From Flavobacterium sp. 9R (GTDB lineage Bacteria; Bacteroidota; Bacteroidia; Flavobacteriales; Flavobacteriaceae), in the NCBI RefSeq assembly GCF_902506345.1, contig NZ_LR733413.1:502531-566530 (forward strand): 64,000 bases of DNA. The letters are read 5' to 3'. Each line of letters begins with the position of its first letter. The stretch's first letter is position 1. The translations under genes were made by a program, and so were the position numbers. The notes beneath the pieces were generated by a model that had not been told where the DNA came from, ran no database searches, and saw only the letters and a program-made list of their open reading frames with translations. Shown here one piece after another: positions 55,519 to 64,000 of the stretch.

Positions 55519-57141
55519 TTATTTTGTTACTCTAAACCAATCGATGACTACATTTCCAGCATCGTTGGTCGTTTCGTTTCGTAGGGCTAAAAAGCCAATT
55601 TTTGCGCCAATCCATTTTCCTTCTTTGGCACTAAAAGCCGTTCCGATTGGCAGGAATTTTTGATTGTCTTCACTATAATAAAAATGGCATTGTCCACCAG
55701 CGGCTATTTGTACTCTTAAGTAACAGGTGTTGCTTTGTAGGGCGATGCTTTGGCTTTCTTTTTCGATTCCTTTTTTGTCTGCGCTTAGGCAAGTCACTTG
55801 AGATAACCAATAGTTGTTGCCAAGTTTTTTCATTTTGAGATAACTGTAATCCAATCCCATTACGAGTAAGCCTGTTTGTTCTTCGTCGGCTCGTGCATTG
55901 AAGGTGATTTTGGTTGTGATGGTCGCTTTTTCGGCGGGAATTTTTTGCAGTAACAAATTCCCAATATCGAATAAATTAGTACTGTTTTTGGGTTTAGTTT
56001 GACAAAACAAGGTGTAATAGCCTAGAGTAGAAGGGAAGCCCCAACTTACTTTTGGATTGGCGTGCCATTGCCATTGTAATCCTAGTTTTGGTTCGCTGAA
56101 CTCGTCACTTTCTGTGGGAGTTTGTGTTGGGAATGATTTTCCAATATTTGGTTTTTTGAAAATACTCACGGGTTCTCCAATGCCGTTTCCATTGGTATCG
56201 GTTCCTATTATTGGCCAGTCGTTTTTCCAAATAATTGGTTGTAAATGCACGATTCTTCCATAAGCTCCTTTATCCTGAAAATGGAAAAACCAATCTTCTC
56301 CTTTTTGTGTTTGTACCCACGCACCTTGATGAGGCCCATTGATTTTTGAGTTGCCTTGTTCAAGTACTACTTTTTTTTCATAAGGTCCGTATACGTTTTT
56401 GGACCTTAATACCAATTGCCAACCCGTAGCCACACCTCCTGCAGGAGCAAAGATGTAATAGTATCCGTTGCGTTTGTAGAATTTTGGACCTTCAACAGTA
56501 GTGTCATTTGGGTGACCGTCAAACAAAATGACATCATCATTGTTGGCCAAAGTTCCTTCTGCATTGAGTGTGCAAAGTGCCAAAATACTTTTGATACCCG
56601 CACGACTACCGGCAAAAGCATAGGTGAGGTATACTTTTCCATCTTCATCCCAAAGCGGACTCGGGTCAATTAATCCTTTTCCTTCTTTGACTATGACAGG
56701 AGCAGACCAAGCCTGTTTTGGATCTTTGGTTTTGACCATATAAATACCATAATCGGGGTCTGGATAGTAAATATAAAATTCATTATTGTGAAACCGAATA
56801 CAAGGTGCCCATACACCATTACCGTGTTGCGGTTGGTCATACACCTCAAAAGGCGGTTGTTTTTGAAGGGCGTAATTTATAATACTCCAGTTAATCATAT
56901 CCTTTGAATGCAGAATTGGCAAACCCGGAATACAGTTAAATGAAGATGCCGTCATATAGTAATCCTCATTGACCCTAATGACATCAGGATCTGAATAGTC
57001 GCTGTGGAGTATCGGATTTTGATAGTTTCCATTGCCCATATCGGCCACCCAAACTTGCGATTGGAAGCCGTTTTCTATTTCTTGCGCTCTTAATACAGAA
57101 ACGCTTAAAATGAGGAATAAGAAACAGATTTTGAGGTTCAT
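55519..57141 (-). CDS. GH43 glycoside hydrolase with C-terminal beta-sandwich
   Basis: A 540-residue exported enzyme (signal peptide about 1-19, LILSVSVLRAQ). The five-bladed propeller (about 30-330) shows YQNPILHSDYSDPDVIRV (catalytic Asp), LIDPSPLWDEDGKVYLTYAFAGS (Asp; read in two parts) and TTVEGPKFYKRNGYYY (Glu). The C-terminal half (about 350-540) is a concanavalin-like GH43_C2 beta-sandwich (KIGFLALRNET). The layout is that of beta-xylosidase/arabinofuranosidase-type GH43. In this pectin context it probably trims neutral side chains (arabinose, xylose or galactose). Confidence 0.9.
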   Translation of the reverse strand: MNLKICFLFLILSVSVLRAQEIENGFQSQVWVADMGNGNYQNPILHSDYSDPDVIRVNEDYYMTASSFNCIPGLPILHSKDMINWSIINYALQKQPPFEVYDQPQHGNGVWAPCIRFHNNEFYIYYPDPDYGIYMVKTKDPKQAWSAPVIVKEGKGLIDPSPLWDEDGKVYLTYAFAGSRAGIKSILALCTLNAEGTLANNDDVILFDGHPNDTTVEGPKFYKRNGYYYIFAPAGGVATGWQLVLRSKNVYGPYEKKVVLEQGNSKINGPHQGAWVQTQKGEDWFFHFQDKGAYGRIVHLQPIIWKNDWPIIGTDTNGNGIGEPVSIFKKPNIGKSFPTQTPTESDEFSEPKLGLQWQWHANPKVSWGFPSTLGYYTLFCQTKPKNSTNLFDIGNLLLQKIPAEKATITTKITFNARADEEQTGLLVMGLDYSYLKMKKLGNNYWLSQVTCLSADKKGIEKESQSIALQSNTCYLRVQIAAGGQCHFYYSEDNQKFLPIGTAFSAKEGKWIGAKIGFLALRNETTNDAGNVVIDWFRVTK

Positions 57142-57144
57142 TGT

Positions 57145-58332
57145 TTATCGGTTTAATTCTAAGGCAGCAAGAATAAAGGGGCCGGTTGCTTTTGGATCGT
57201 TGTCTTTTTTCTTTTCGTTTACATAGTACTCAAACGAGCCATCTCGATAGGGATTTCCGCCAAGTCCAGCCACAGCACAGGCTTGAGTAATAATCACTTC
57301 GCCATTAGTGCCTATTTTAATCAATTGTTGGGTCATACCATCAAAGGCTTTCTGAGCAATTTTTTTATATTTTTTAGGTAAGTATCCTTTGTTGGCTCCT
57401 TTGGCAAAAGCATAAGCAAACATAGCCGTTCCTGAGGCTTCTAAATAATTTCCACCAACTGCACCTTTGTCGGTTACTTGGTACCAAAGTCCAGAGCCAT
57501 CTTGAAAGGGAGTTAATGCTGTAGCCAATTGGTTCAAATAGTTGACTAATTCTTTGTGTTTTGGATGATTTTTGGGCATATAATCTAAGACATCAACCAA
57601 GGCCATAGCATACCAACCCAAAGAGCGAGACCAGAAATTTGGGGACGTTCCAGTCGTTTTGTTGGCCCAAGGCATTTGTTTGCTTTCGTCCCAACCGTGA
57701 TACAACAGTCCAGTTTTAGGATCGCGATCATTTTTTTGAATGAGTTCAAATTGTTTGGCGATATCGTCTAGACTTTTTCCATCTTCAAAGGTCATAGTGT
57801 ATTGTGCATAGAAAGGCTCTCCCATATATAATCCGTCCAACCACATTTGGTTAGGATATATTTTTTTGTGCCAAAATCCACCACTAGCAGTTCTAGGTTG
57901 TTCCTCGATTTGTTTTCTGAGCGTTTGCAATGCTTTTAGATATTTTTCCTCTTTGGTTTTAGCATAAATATCAAACAATAATCTACCGGCAACCACCATA
58001 TCAATATTGTACGAATCGAATTTGTAGCTATTGATAGTTCCATCGTTTTGGATGAGTTTGTCTACATACGATTTTATGTATTCGGTGTATTTTGGGTTAG
58101 GATGTTTTTTATTCAATTCTTCCATTGCAGTCAACACCAATCCGTGAACATAATCCCATTTTGGAGAAGTCGCGTGATCGATCATATACGATTCTTTGTG
58201 TTGTAACATTACGGTTTCGGCCATACGTTCTGACCATTTTAGTTTTTTGGATATGGTTTGTGCATTAAGGATACTGCCTCCAAATACTACTAGAAGAACT
58301 GCAATAAGCGAGTTGAAGCTATTTTTTTTCAT
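57145..58332 (-). CDS. GH105 unsaturated rhamnogalacturonyl hydrolase (YteR-like)
   Basis: Removes the unsaturated uronic acid left at the non-reducing end by pectin lyases. 395 residues, signal peptide about 1-24, then an (alpha/alpha)6 barrel. Motifs are KWDYVHGLVLTAMEEL, the catalytic-Asp region NQMWLDGLYMGEPFYAQY, NFWSRSLGWYAMALVDVLDY and EASGTAMFAYAFAKG. It starts 20 bp after DUF4861 and ends 3 bp before GH43. Its presence confirms that lyase products are processed by this operon. Confidence 0.94.
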   Translation of the reverse strand: MKKNSFNSLIAVLLVVFGGSILNAQTISKKLKWSERMAETVMLQHKESYMIDHATSPKWDYVHGLVLTAMEELNKKHPNPKYTEYIKSYVDKLIQNDGTINSYKFDSYNIDMVVAGRLLFDIYAKTKEEKYLKALQTLRKQIEEQPRTASGGFWHKKIYPNQMWLDGLYMGEPFYAQYTMTFEDGKSLDDIAKQFELIQKNDRDPKTGLLYHGWDESKQMPWANKTTGTSPNFWSRSLGWYAMALVDVLDYMPKNHPKHKELVNYLNQLATALTPFQDGSGLWYQVTDKGAVGGNYLEASGTAMFAYAFAKGANKGYLPKKYKKIAQKAFDGMTQQLIKIGTNGEVIITQACAVAGLGGNPYRDGSFEYYVNEKKKDNDPKATGPFILAALELNR

Positions 58333-58352
58333 AATTTTTTTGCTCTTTACAG

Positions 58353-59312
58353 TTAAATTTTGCCTTTTTTGTTGAGTTCGTTTAGTTTTTCATCCAAGTA
58401 TTTTAGGAAGGCTTCTTTATTTTTAATTCCGTCTTTTTCTTGTTCCCAAGCGCCTAAAAAGTAAAATGTTACGGCTTGTGTTGAAGGTTTAAAAACTAAA
58501 AGATGATCGAATTCTGCACTTACTTCAGCCTCTATTGTATTCACTTCGTAAAAAATGGCCATACCAAGTTGGTCTGGAATAAGCGACTGCGCACCATAAG
58601 TAGCGAGGTACGCCCATTTTTTGTTTTGGCTCACTTTTTTGAAGACTTCTGTGTTTTTTTGTTTTACAATTCCAGTACAAATACCACTAATTGCTTTAGA
58701 GGCTTGGATGGTATGTTGGGTATGGCGTTGGTTTGGAGTAATCGTTAACTGAGAGGTAAAATCAATTTTTTCTCCCGCTGTTTTCCAACCGTAATATTGG
58801 ATAGTTACGCCCGAAGATTTGGATTTGTTTTCTACTTTCGCTAGGGTAGAATCTACTTCATAAAAATGTAATCTTTCGTTGTTTAGGTAGCGATCTATGG
58901 AGCCAATTCCAATTCCTTTTCCAGCTTTCAGGATGTCGGCACCCCAATCGCTCATTTCGTGATAGGAGTCAAAACCATCCTGACCGACTTGTGGCAAAAC
59001 GATTTCGTCGGTTTTTTTTCCAAAAATATCAATGGCATTTCTCCAATCTAGGTACAAACGGTAGCCAATTTTGTTGCTTTCCCAGCCTGGACCTTCGTAG
59101 CGAATATCAAACGAATGATCAGTATGTTCTGGAGCCAGTTTTAATTTTTGAACATTTTTGAACGTACCACCGATGTATTTTCTCCCTTCCCATTTTCCGC
59201 CTTCTTTCACAGAAATTTCAGCGTAGGTTTTGGCTTTTTTATTTGAAGTTTGGGCATTGGCTTGGTAGATTCCCGTGAGGGCTAAACAAGCTAGTAGCTT
59301 TAGTGTTTTCAT
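58353..59312 (-). CDS. DUF4861 protein, probable pectin-processing enzyme or binding protein
   Basis: A 319-residue exported protein (signal peptide MKTLKLLACLALTGIYQANAQ). The mature part is one beta-sandwich-like domain with conserved DIRYEGPGWESNKIGYRLYLDWRN (read in two parts), GWKTAGEKIDFTSQLTIT and FDHLLVFKPSTQAVTFYFLGAWEQ (read in two parts), matching DUF4861, a family found in Bacteroidota PULs for uronic-acid glycans. Its biochemical role is not something I can state. It directly abuts the esterase stop and lies 20 bp before GH105. Confidence 0.82.
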   Translation of the reverse strand: MKTLKLLACLALTGIYQANAQTSNKKAKTYAEISVKEGGKWEGRKYIGGTFKNVQKLKLAPEHTDHSFDIRYEGPGWESNKIGYRLYLDWRNAIDIFGKKTDEIVLPQVGQDGFDSYHEMSDWGADILKAGKGIGIGSIDRYLNNERLHFYEVDSTLAKVENKSKSSGVTIQYYGWKTAGEKIDFTSQLTITPNQRHTQHTIQASKAISGICTGIVKQKNTEVFKKVSQNKKWAYLATYGAQSLIPDQLGMAIFYEVNTIEAEVSAEFDHLLVFKPSTQAVTFYFLGAWEQEKDGIKNKEAFLKYLDEKLNELNKKGKI

Positions 59313-60215
59313 TTATTCTTGTTTTAGTATTTTATCTAGAAAATGGGTTGTAAAAGTTACGGTTTTTTCGAACCACGGATTGAAAAACCAGAAAGAATGT
59401 GGCGAATTTTCGAAAGTTTTTATCTCACTGTAAATTCCATATTGGTTTAAAATACGAATCATATCATCTCTTCCAGCGTGAAATCGATTCCATTGGCTAT
59501 TCACGAAAAGAATAGGAGGTGTGTTTTTGTTGGTGTGGGTAAGTGCCGAGGCAGCCATCCAATTTTTAGGATTTTCTTCATAAGTTCCTCCCAACCATTC
59601 GGCTGCGATTTTTCCTTCTTCTGATTCTGGATGATGAAAAGCTAGAATGCCATCTAAATCAACAATGGCTTGTATTTCGTTTGGTATAGTAGTACCAAGT
59701 AAAGCAGCCATTTGTCCTCCTGATGAGCAACCTAAAATGGCTATTTTATTTGGATTACTATTGAAACGAGAGGCATTTTTGATAATGAAAGCAATAGCTT
59801 CTTTTACATCATTGTAGCCAGCAGGATAGTGTGCTTCTGGGGATAATCGATATTCAATGGCAAAACAATTGTATTCTTTTGCAGCAATTGCGGTTGCCAA
59901 GGTTTCCATCTGAGATTTATCTCCTGATTTCCATCCACCACCGTGTAATAGAATAACAGCGGGAAGCTTTTTTTGGGATTGGAACAAATAGGCATCAAGA
60001 TGAAGATCGCGAGTTGCTGTTTGTTGATATATGATTTGTTTTTCGGATTTTATATTTTCATTGTGCAAGGTTTTGGCAATGCTAATGAAAGGGAATTTCT
60101 TTATTTCTTTTTGATACGTACTCGAGATCGTGTAGGAGGTATCCTTTGGGAAAGGCGTTTGTGCTCCTAGTAGGAAGGGAAGAAAAACGAATAGTATAAA
60201 AAAGTTCATTCTCAT
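59313..60215 (-). CDS. Exported alpha/beta-hydrolase esterase
   Basis: A 300-residue esterase with signal peptide (MRMNFFILFVFLPFLLGAQ). Alpha/beta-hydrolase landmarks are the oxyanion loop LHGGGWKSGD, the nucleophile elbow ILGCSSGGQMA (serine in GxSxG), and a C-terminal histidine in NSPHSFWFF. It resembles BD-FAE/carbohydrate-esterase-type proteins acting on plant polysaccharides, so an acetyl- or feruloyl-esterase role on pectin is plausible. It is the first enzyme gene after the intra-PUL terminator. Confidence 0.87.
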   Translation of the reverse strand: MRMNFFILFVFLPFLLGAQTPFPKDTSYTISSTYQKEIKKFPFISIAKTLHNENIKSEKQIIYQQTATRDLHLDAYLFQSQKKLPAVILLHGGGWKSGDKSQMETLATAIAAKEYNCFAIEYRLSPEAHYPAGYNDVKEAIAFIIKNASRFNSNPNKIAILGCSSGGQMAALLGTTIPNEIQAIVDLDGILAFHHPESEEGKIAAEWLGGTYEENPKNWMAASALTHTNKNTPPILFVNSQWNRFHAGRDDMIRILNQYGIYSEIKTFENSPHSFWFFNPWFEKTVTFTTHFLDKILKQE

Positions 60216-60275
60216 AAATAGATTAAATTTTGGTAAATTTCATTGATAGTATATTTAAAATCAATTGAATGAATT

Positions 60276-60310
60276 TAAAAAGGAGTTTGACAAAATTTAT
60301 CAAACTCCTG
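60276..60310 (-). terminator. Intra-PUL terminator between susD and the enzyme genes
   Basis: The arms AGGAGTTTGA and TCAAACTCCT pair over 10 bp. On the minus strand the hairpin is followed by five T. It stands 34 bp beyond susD and about 60 bp before the esterase gene on the same strand. Confidence 0.8.
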
Positions 60311-60343
60311 AATAACTAATACAAATTACTTTTATAAATATGA

Positions 60344-61978
60344 TTATAAATAAGCTGGATTTTGTGGAAAGGCTTTATTTTGATTTAGATCGAGCGCCTC
60401 TTGAGGTATCGGTCTTAAAATTTTCTTTTCACCACCTGTTCCGTTAAAGTTTTCTGCTTTAATGGAATAATTATATAAAGAGGCTCTTTCAATTAGTTTG
60501 CCTGTGCGTTTTAAGTCAAACCAACGATTATATTCTCCTAACATTTCTCTTGCTCTTTCGTCTAAAATGTAATCAATAGTAAAATCACTAGTAGTTGCAT
60601 TAGCTACGCCAGCTCTTTTTCTAACTTCATTTAAGCGGGCTAAACCAGTTGCCAAATCTCCTTTTTTGAAGTAAGCTTCGGCAGCTATTAAATAGGTATC
60701 ACCTAAACGAGATACTATAAAATCTCGTGTACTAGTTCTTGGAGTAGAGGCACTTGTTGCAAAGGGAGCTTTTGGATCATCAAACTTTCGGACAGGGATT
60801 GTTTGATAATCACTATTTAATCCTGCCGCTGCTCCATAAGTTCCGTATGGGTGAATAACAGTTTTTGGATTGGCTAATTTATAGGCTGCTAATTCAGTAG
60901 CAGTCACCCATTTTGGTGCGTAATAGTGCGATTTTACTAAGCCTGTTTTATCGGTTTTATCATAAAAATCATAATATCTTGTATAGGTTTCAAACATAAA
61001 TGTACCTTCCCATCTTGTGTCTCCTTTTTCGAAAAGACCTATTGCGTGATTAGTTGGTAATAAATTGTAGGATCTATATGGAGCTTTCCCTGCAACTTCT
61101 GAACCTCCTAAGTAGGAACTGAAATAACTTGCTTGTGCATTCCCTAATGTTTGAGGATTAAAACTCACGGAAGAAGCATCAAATTGCACTGAGAACAGCA
61201 CTTCTTTATTTAGATCATTGCCAGGTAGCCATAAATCTCCATATTTAATAGTGAGTAGTTGCCCAGCAATGGCAGCATCAGCGTAAGAAGCCGCAGTAGC
61301 AAAATCAGTAGCTTTTCCAAAGGATTCATATCCTCTTGTCAAATATACTTTTGCTAACAAATCTTGTGCAGCTCTTTTGGTAACTCTACCTGTATACGTT
61401 CCAGTTGGTAAAAAGTTCAAGCTTTCTTCTAAGTCTTTTATAATAAATGCATACACTTCTTCTGCCGTATTTCTATCGAAAGAAAGCTGTGGAGTTGGAA
61501 GGTAATCTTTAATTATACTTACACCTCCATAGGTTTGTACTAATAAGAAATAAGCATTAGCTCTCAAAAATTTCACTTCACCAATTCTAGAATTCAAACT
61601 AGTAGTTTTTTCTGTTTTATCGCTATAATATATTGCTGTGTTAGCTCTTTGAATAGCTTTATAACATTCATTATACAAGTAACCTACATTAGGAGATGAT
61701 GGGGTTAAAAGTGTGTATTGACTTACTCCAGGTGGTTCGACATTTCTACCCTGAGCATACAAATCAGTACCAGCAACAAAAAGCCAAGGTTCATTTCCAT
61801 AGATTTCTCTTAATTGAGAATAATTAGCATTTATTAATGATTCGAAACCAGAAGCTGTTGTGTACACTGCTTCTGTTTCGGGATTAGATAAGTTTTCTTC
61901 TTCAAGAAAATCTGAGCATGAAGTTAAGGAAAGCAGACCTATTGATAAGAGGGTTATAATTTTTTTCATTTTTTTCAT
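60344..61978 (-). CDS. SusD-like surface glycan-binding lipoprotein (pectin PUL)
   Basis: A 544-residue outer-membrane lipoprotein. MKKMKKIITLLSIGLLSLTSC has the lipobox LTSC, followed by SDFLEEENLSNPETE, the usual SusD start. The helical core has EVKFLRANAYFLLVQTYGGVSI, and the C-terminal part has DERAREMLGEYNRWFDLKRTGK and LRPIPQEALDLN...FPQNPAY, both diagnostic. It starts 2 bp after the susC stop. An alternative ATG lies three codons in. Role: pectic oligosaccharide capture. Confidence 0.95.
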   Translation of the reverse strand: MKKMKKIITLLSIGLLSLTSCSDFLEEENLSNPETEAVYTTASGFESLINANYSQLREIYGNEPWLFVAGTDLYAQGRNVEPPGVSQYTLLTPSSPNVGYLYNECYKAIQRANTAIYYSDKTEKTTSLNSRIGEVKFLRANAYFLLVQTYGGVSIIKDYLPTPQLSFDRNTAEEVYAFIIKDLEESLNFLPTGTYTGRVTKRAAQDLLAKVYLTRGYESFGKATDFATAASYADAAIAGQLLTIKYGDLWLPGNDLNKEVLFSVQFDASSVSFNPQTLGNAQASYFSSYLGGSEVAGKAPYRSYNLLPTNHAIGLFEKGDTRWEGTFMFETYTRYYDFYDKTDKTGLVKSHYYAPKWVTATELAAYKLANPKTVIHPYGTYGAAAGLNSDYQTIPVRKFDDPKAPFATSASTPRTSTRDFIVSRLGDTYLIAAEAYFKKGDLATGLARLNEVRKRAGVANATTSDFTIDYILDERAREMLGEYNRWFDLKRTGKLIERASLYNYSIKAENFNGTGGEKKILRPIPQEALDLNQNKAFPQNPAYL

Positions 61979-61980
61979 TT

Positions 61981-64000
61981 TTAGAATTTGATACTCATTC
62001 CCAATTGATATGTTATAGAAGCTACACGGCCTACACCAAAACTGGCACTAGCCCATTCAGGATCATATCCATCATACTTAGTGAATACAAACGGATTCAA
62101 AACGTTTACATACAAACGGAGGTATTTTAGTTTTAATTTTTCTATTACTTGAGGAGTAAAAGTGTATCCTAGAGCTATATTTTTAATTTTTACAAATGAT
62201 GCATCTTTATAGTATCCAACGCCATCATTTATCCAATAAGTTCCGGGATTTTGAGCCTGAGGGTAACTATTTGTGTATTGAGCTGGTAAACCGGCATCAT
62301 TGGCAGGTACGTACCAATCAATGTCTAGTTTTTGGCGTCCTCTATCATTTACATCTGTAAAATTTCTGTGAAATGGACTGAACGCTAATACACCTTGACT
62401 AGTTATTGCTGTTGCAGCTAAGTCAAAGTTACCTACTTTTAATTTGGTAGATAGACTTCCTGTCCAATCTGGATTATTGTTGCCAAGAATTTGTCGGTCG
62501 GCAGTTGTGATTTTACCATCTTTATTATAATCTTCCACTTTTGCTTGCCCTTCTTTTTGTCCAAACGATGCTGCTTCCGCTGTTTCATTTGCTTGCCAAA
62601 CTCCAGTAAACTTGTAGTTGTACAATGCATCTATAGATTCTCCAATAAATAAATTATTCCCTACATCATCTGAGATTTTGTCATAAATTGAAATAATTTT
62701 GTTGGTATTTTTTGTAAATACAAAGGTAGTTTCCCATTTTACAAAGTCTGTATCAATGTTTTTTGTAGTTAACATAACTTCAATTCCTTTGTTACTCACT
62801 GAACCAATATTGTTAATATAAGTTGAGAAACCATTTTCAACTACCAATTTTTGTTTTAACAGCAAATCTGTTGATAAACGATCATATACGTCTAGTGTCC
62901 CTGTAATTCTGTTTTTTAAGAATCCAAAATCAAGTCCTACATTGAATTCTCTTGTTTTTTCCCAGCCAAGATTTGCATTACTTGGATTACTTTGTACCCA
63001 TCCATTTGCTGCAACAGCACTAAAATCATAATAGGTTTGTGTATCTAATTGATTAATTGTTGAGTAGGAAGGAATGATATTGTTTCCTGTATAACCATAA
63101 CTGATTCTTGTTTTTAAGTCAGAAACAATTTCTTGATTTTTCATAAAACTTTCTTGATTAATTCTCCACGCAAAAGCTGCAGATGGGAAAGAACCCCATT
63201 TGTTACCTTCTGCAAATTTTGAAGATCCATCCCAACGGTTTGAGATTGTTATTAAATAACGGTCTTTATATCCATAATTAAATCGAGCTGCAAAAGAAGC
63301 TAAAGTGTTTTTATCATAATAAGAATCTAAATTGTAGGTAGATTGTTTGCCAGATCCTAGATTGTGAAATCCTGTATCAAAAGGCATATTGCTAGAATAG
63401 GCATACGTACCTTCATTTCGTTGCGAATACATACTTTGTAATCCTAAAAAATTAAATTTGTGACCACTTTCTAATTCATAATCAATATTGAATTGATTGT
63501 CCCAAGTATAATTGAATCGTTCTTTTTGAGTAATATCTGCTGAGGGTAGGTTGTTGTTAGAAACTCCTGTGTTTGTTAATGCGCCCCAAGCTCTACCTTG
63601 TTTTGAATTATCGAATCCTGCAGAATAGGTCGTCTTAAAGGTTAACCAACTAATAGGTTTGTATTCAAAAAATAAACTACCAATAGTGTTCCAAGCATTT
63701 ACTGAATTTACAGTATTTGCAATCTCTAATAATGGATTATAAGTACTGGTTTTGTTAATTAAAAAAGCACCAGTAGCATCAGTCAATTTTCCTGGTAAAG
63801 GAAAAAGATTTCCATTTAGATCGTAAGGAGTGTAAAAAGGACTTAATCGAAAAGCTTCCTGCATAGCTAATGCACTCCCTAATTCTTGTTCTGTTCTTGC
63901 AATAGTTAAGTTCACTCCAGTGCTAAATTTGTCATTGATTTTGTGATTTAGCCCTAATTTGAAAGTGTATTTGTCTAAGCTTTCATTTTCGATATTTCCA
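61981..64000 (-). CDS. SusC-like TonB-dependent transporter (pectin PUL), N-terminus beyond window
   Basis: The reading frame is open through base 64000 on the minus strand, so the signal peptide, regulatory-like domain and plug lie outside. A GTG codon at 63915 is internal, not a start; upstream of it the frame continues with ...KINDKFSTG. The visible part is barrel: repeated phrases such as RYLITISNRWDGSSKFAEGN (typical of SusC), TRISYGYTGNNIIPSY and LKYLRLYVNVLNPFVFTKYDGYDPE (read in two parts), ending QLGMSIKF. It forms a pair with SusD. Confidence 0.94.
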   Translation of the reverse strand, partial: GNIENESLDKYTFKLGLNHKINDKFSTGVNLTIARTEQELGSALAMQEAFRLSPFYTPYDLNGNLFPLPGKLTDATGAFLINKTSTYNPLLEIANTVNSVNAWNTIGSLFFEYKPISWLTFKTTYSAGFDNSKQGRAWGALTNTGVSNNNLPSADITQKERFNYTWDNQFNIDYELESGHKFNFLGLQSMYSQRNEGTYAYSSNMPFDTGFHNLGSGKQSTYNLDSYYDKNTLASFAARFNYGYKDRYLITISNRWDGSSKFAEGNKWGSFPSAAFAWRINQESFMKNQEIVSDLKTRISYGYTGNNIIPSYSTINQLDTQTYYDFSAVAANGWVQSNPSNANLGWEKTREFNVGLDFGFLKNRITGTLDVYDRLSTDLLLKQKLVVENGFSTYINNIGSVSNKGIEVMLTTKNIDTDFVKWETTFVFTKNTNKIISIYDKISDDVGNNLFIGESIDALYNYKFTGVWQANETAEAASFGQKEGQAKVEDYNKDGKITTADRQILGNNNPDWTGSLSTKLKVGNFDLAATAITSQGVLAFSPFHRNFTDVNDRGRQKLDIDWYVPANDAGLPAQYTNSYPQAQNPGTYWINDGVGYYKDASFVKIKNIALGYTFTPQVIEKLKLKYLRLYVNVLNPFVFTKYDGYDPEWASASFGVGRVASITYQLGMSIKF

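Noticed and set aside
63915..64000. GTG at 63915 as the start of the last SusC-like gene
   Set aside because: The frame stays open to the window edge with SusC-like sequence upstream, so the gene is cut by the window rather than short.

Overview
The window is AT-rich chromosomal DNA from a member of the Bacteroidota, most likely a Flavobacterium or close relative. Evidence for this: two SusC/SusD pairs, lipoprotein signal peptides throughout, promoter elements of the Bacteroidota type (TAnnTTTG), flavobacterial synteny (tpx-dgkA-ftsK-lolA-lptF-ribBA; DUF1599-DoxX/BT_3928-like-TlpA-tpiA), a parE/parC pair and a Bacteroidota-style DnaK tail. No IS element, phage, integrase, CRISPR array or rRNA was seen. 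There is one tRNA, tRNA-Ser(UGA).

Layout. 1-11.3 kb is housekeeping: the 3' part of dnaK, a lipoprotein, fumC, a large zinc metalloprotease, corA, then pta-ackA for acetate. 11.4-25.5 kb is a polysaccharide utilisation locus (PUL): a membrane-spanning one-component regulator, SusC, SusD, a LamG lipoprotein, a GH144-like glucanase, a GH3 beta-glucosidase and a GH43-like/discoidin/Fn3 protein. GH144 with GH3 points to beta-1,2-glucan (sophoro-oligosaccharides) as a probable substrate. The intergenic region before susC holds perfect tandem repeats, their inverted copies and a 12-bp palindrome placed just upstream of a -7 element, which look like operators.

25.5-36.2 kb holds an M20 hydrolase, a glyoxalase-like protein, an outer-membrane-type protein overlapping a small unknown gene, a porin, tpiA, a TlpA thioredoxin, a DoxX/BT_3928-type membrane protein, DUF1599, folP, a lipoprotein, rlmH and the tRNA. 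36.3-43 kb is a tightly packed minus-strand envelope and cell-division operon (tpx, dgkA, ftsK, lolA, lptF, ribBA). Then come a GAF histidine kinase, topoisomerase IV (parE, a 60-aa membrane protein, parC) and fhs.

51.2-64 kb is a second, pectin-directed PUL on the minus strand. In transcription order: SusC (its N-terminus lies beyond the window), SusD, alpha/beta esterase, DUF4861, GH105, GH43, a PL10-CE8 fusion, GH28 and a CE12-type rhamnogalacturonan acetylesterase. Together they would de-esterify, cleave and saccharify homogalacturonan and rhamnogalacturonan. In both PULs a hairpin terminator separates the surface-capture genes from the enzyme genes, which suggests read-through control of stoichiometry.

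All functional calls come from reading motifs and gene context; no database search was run.
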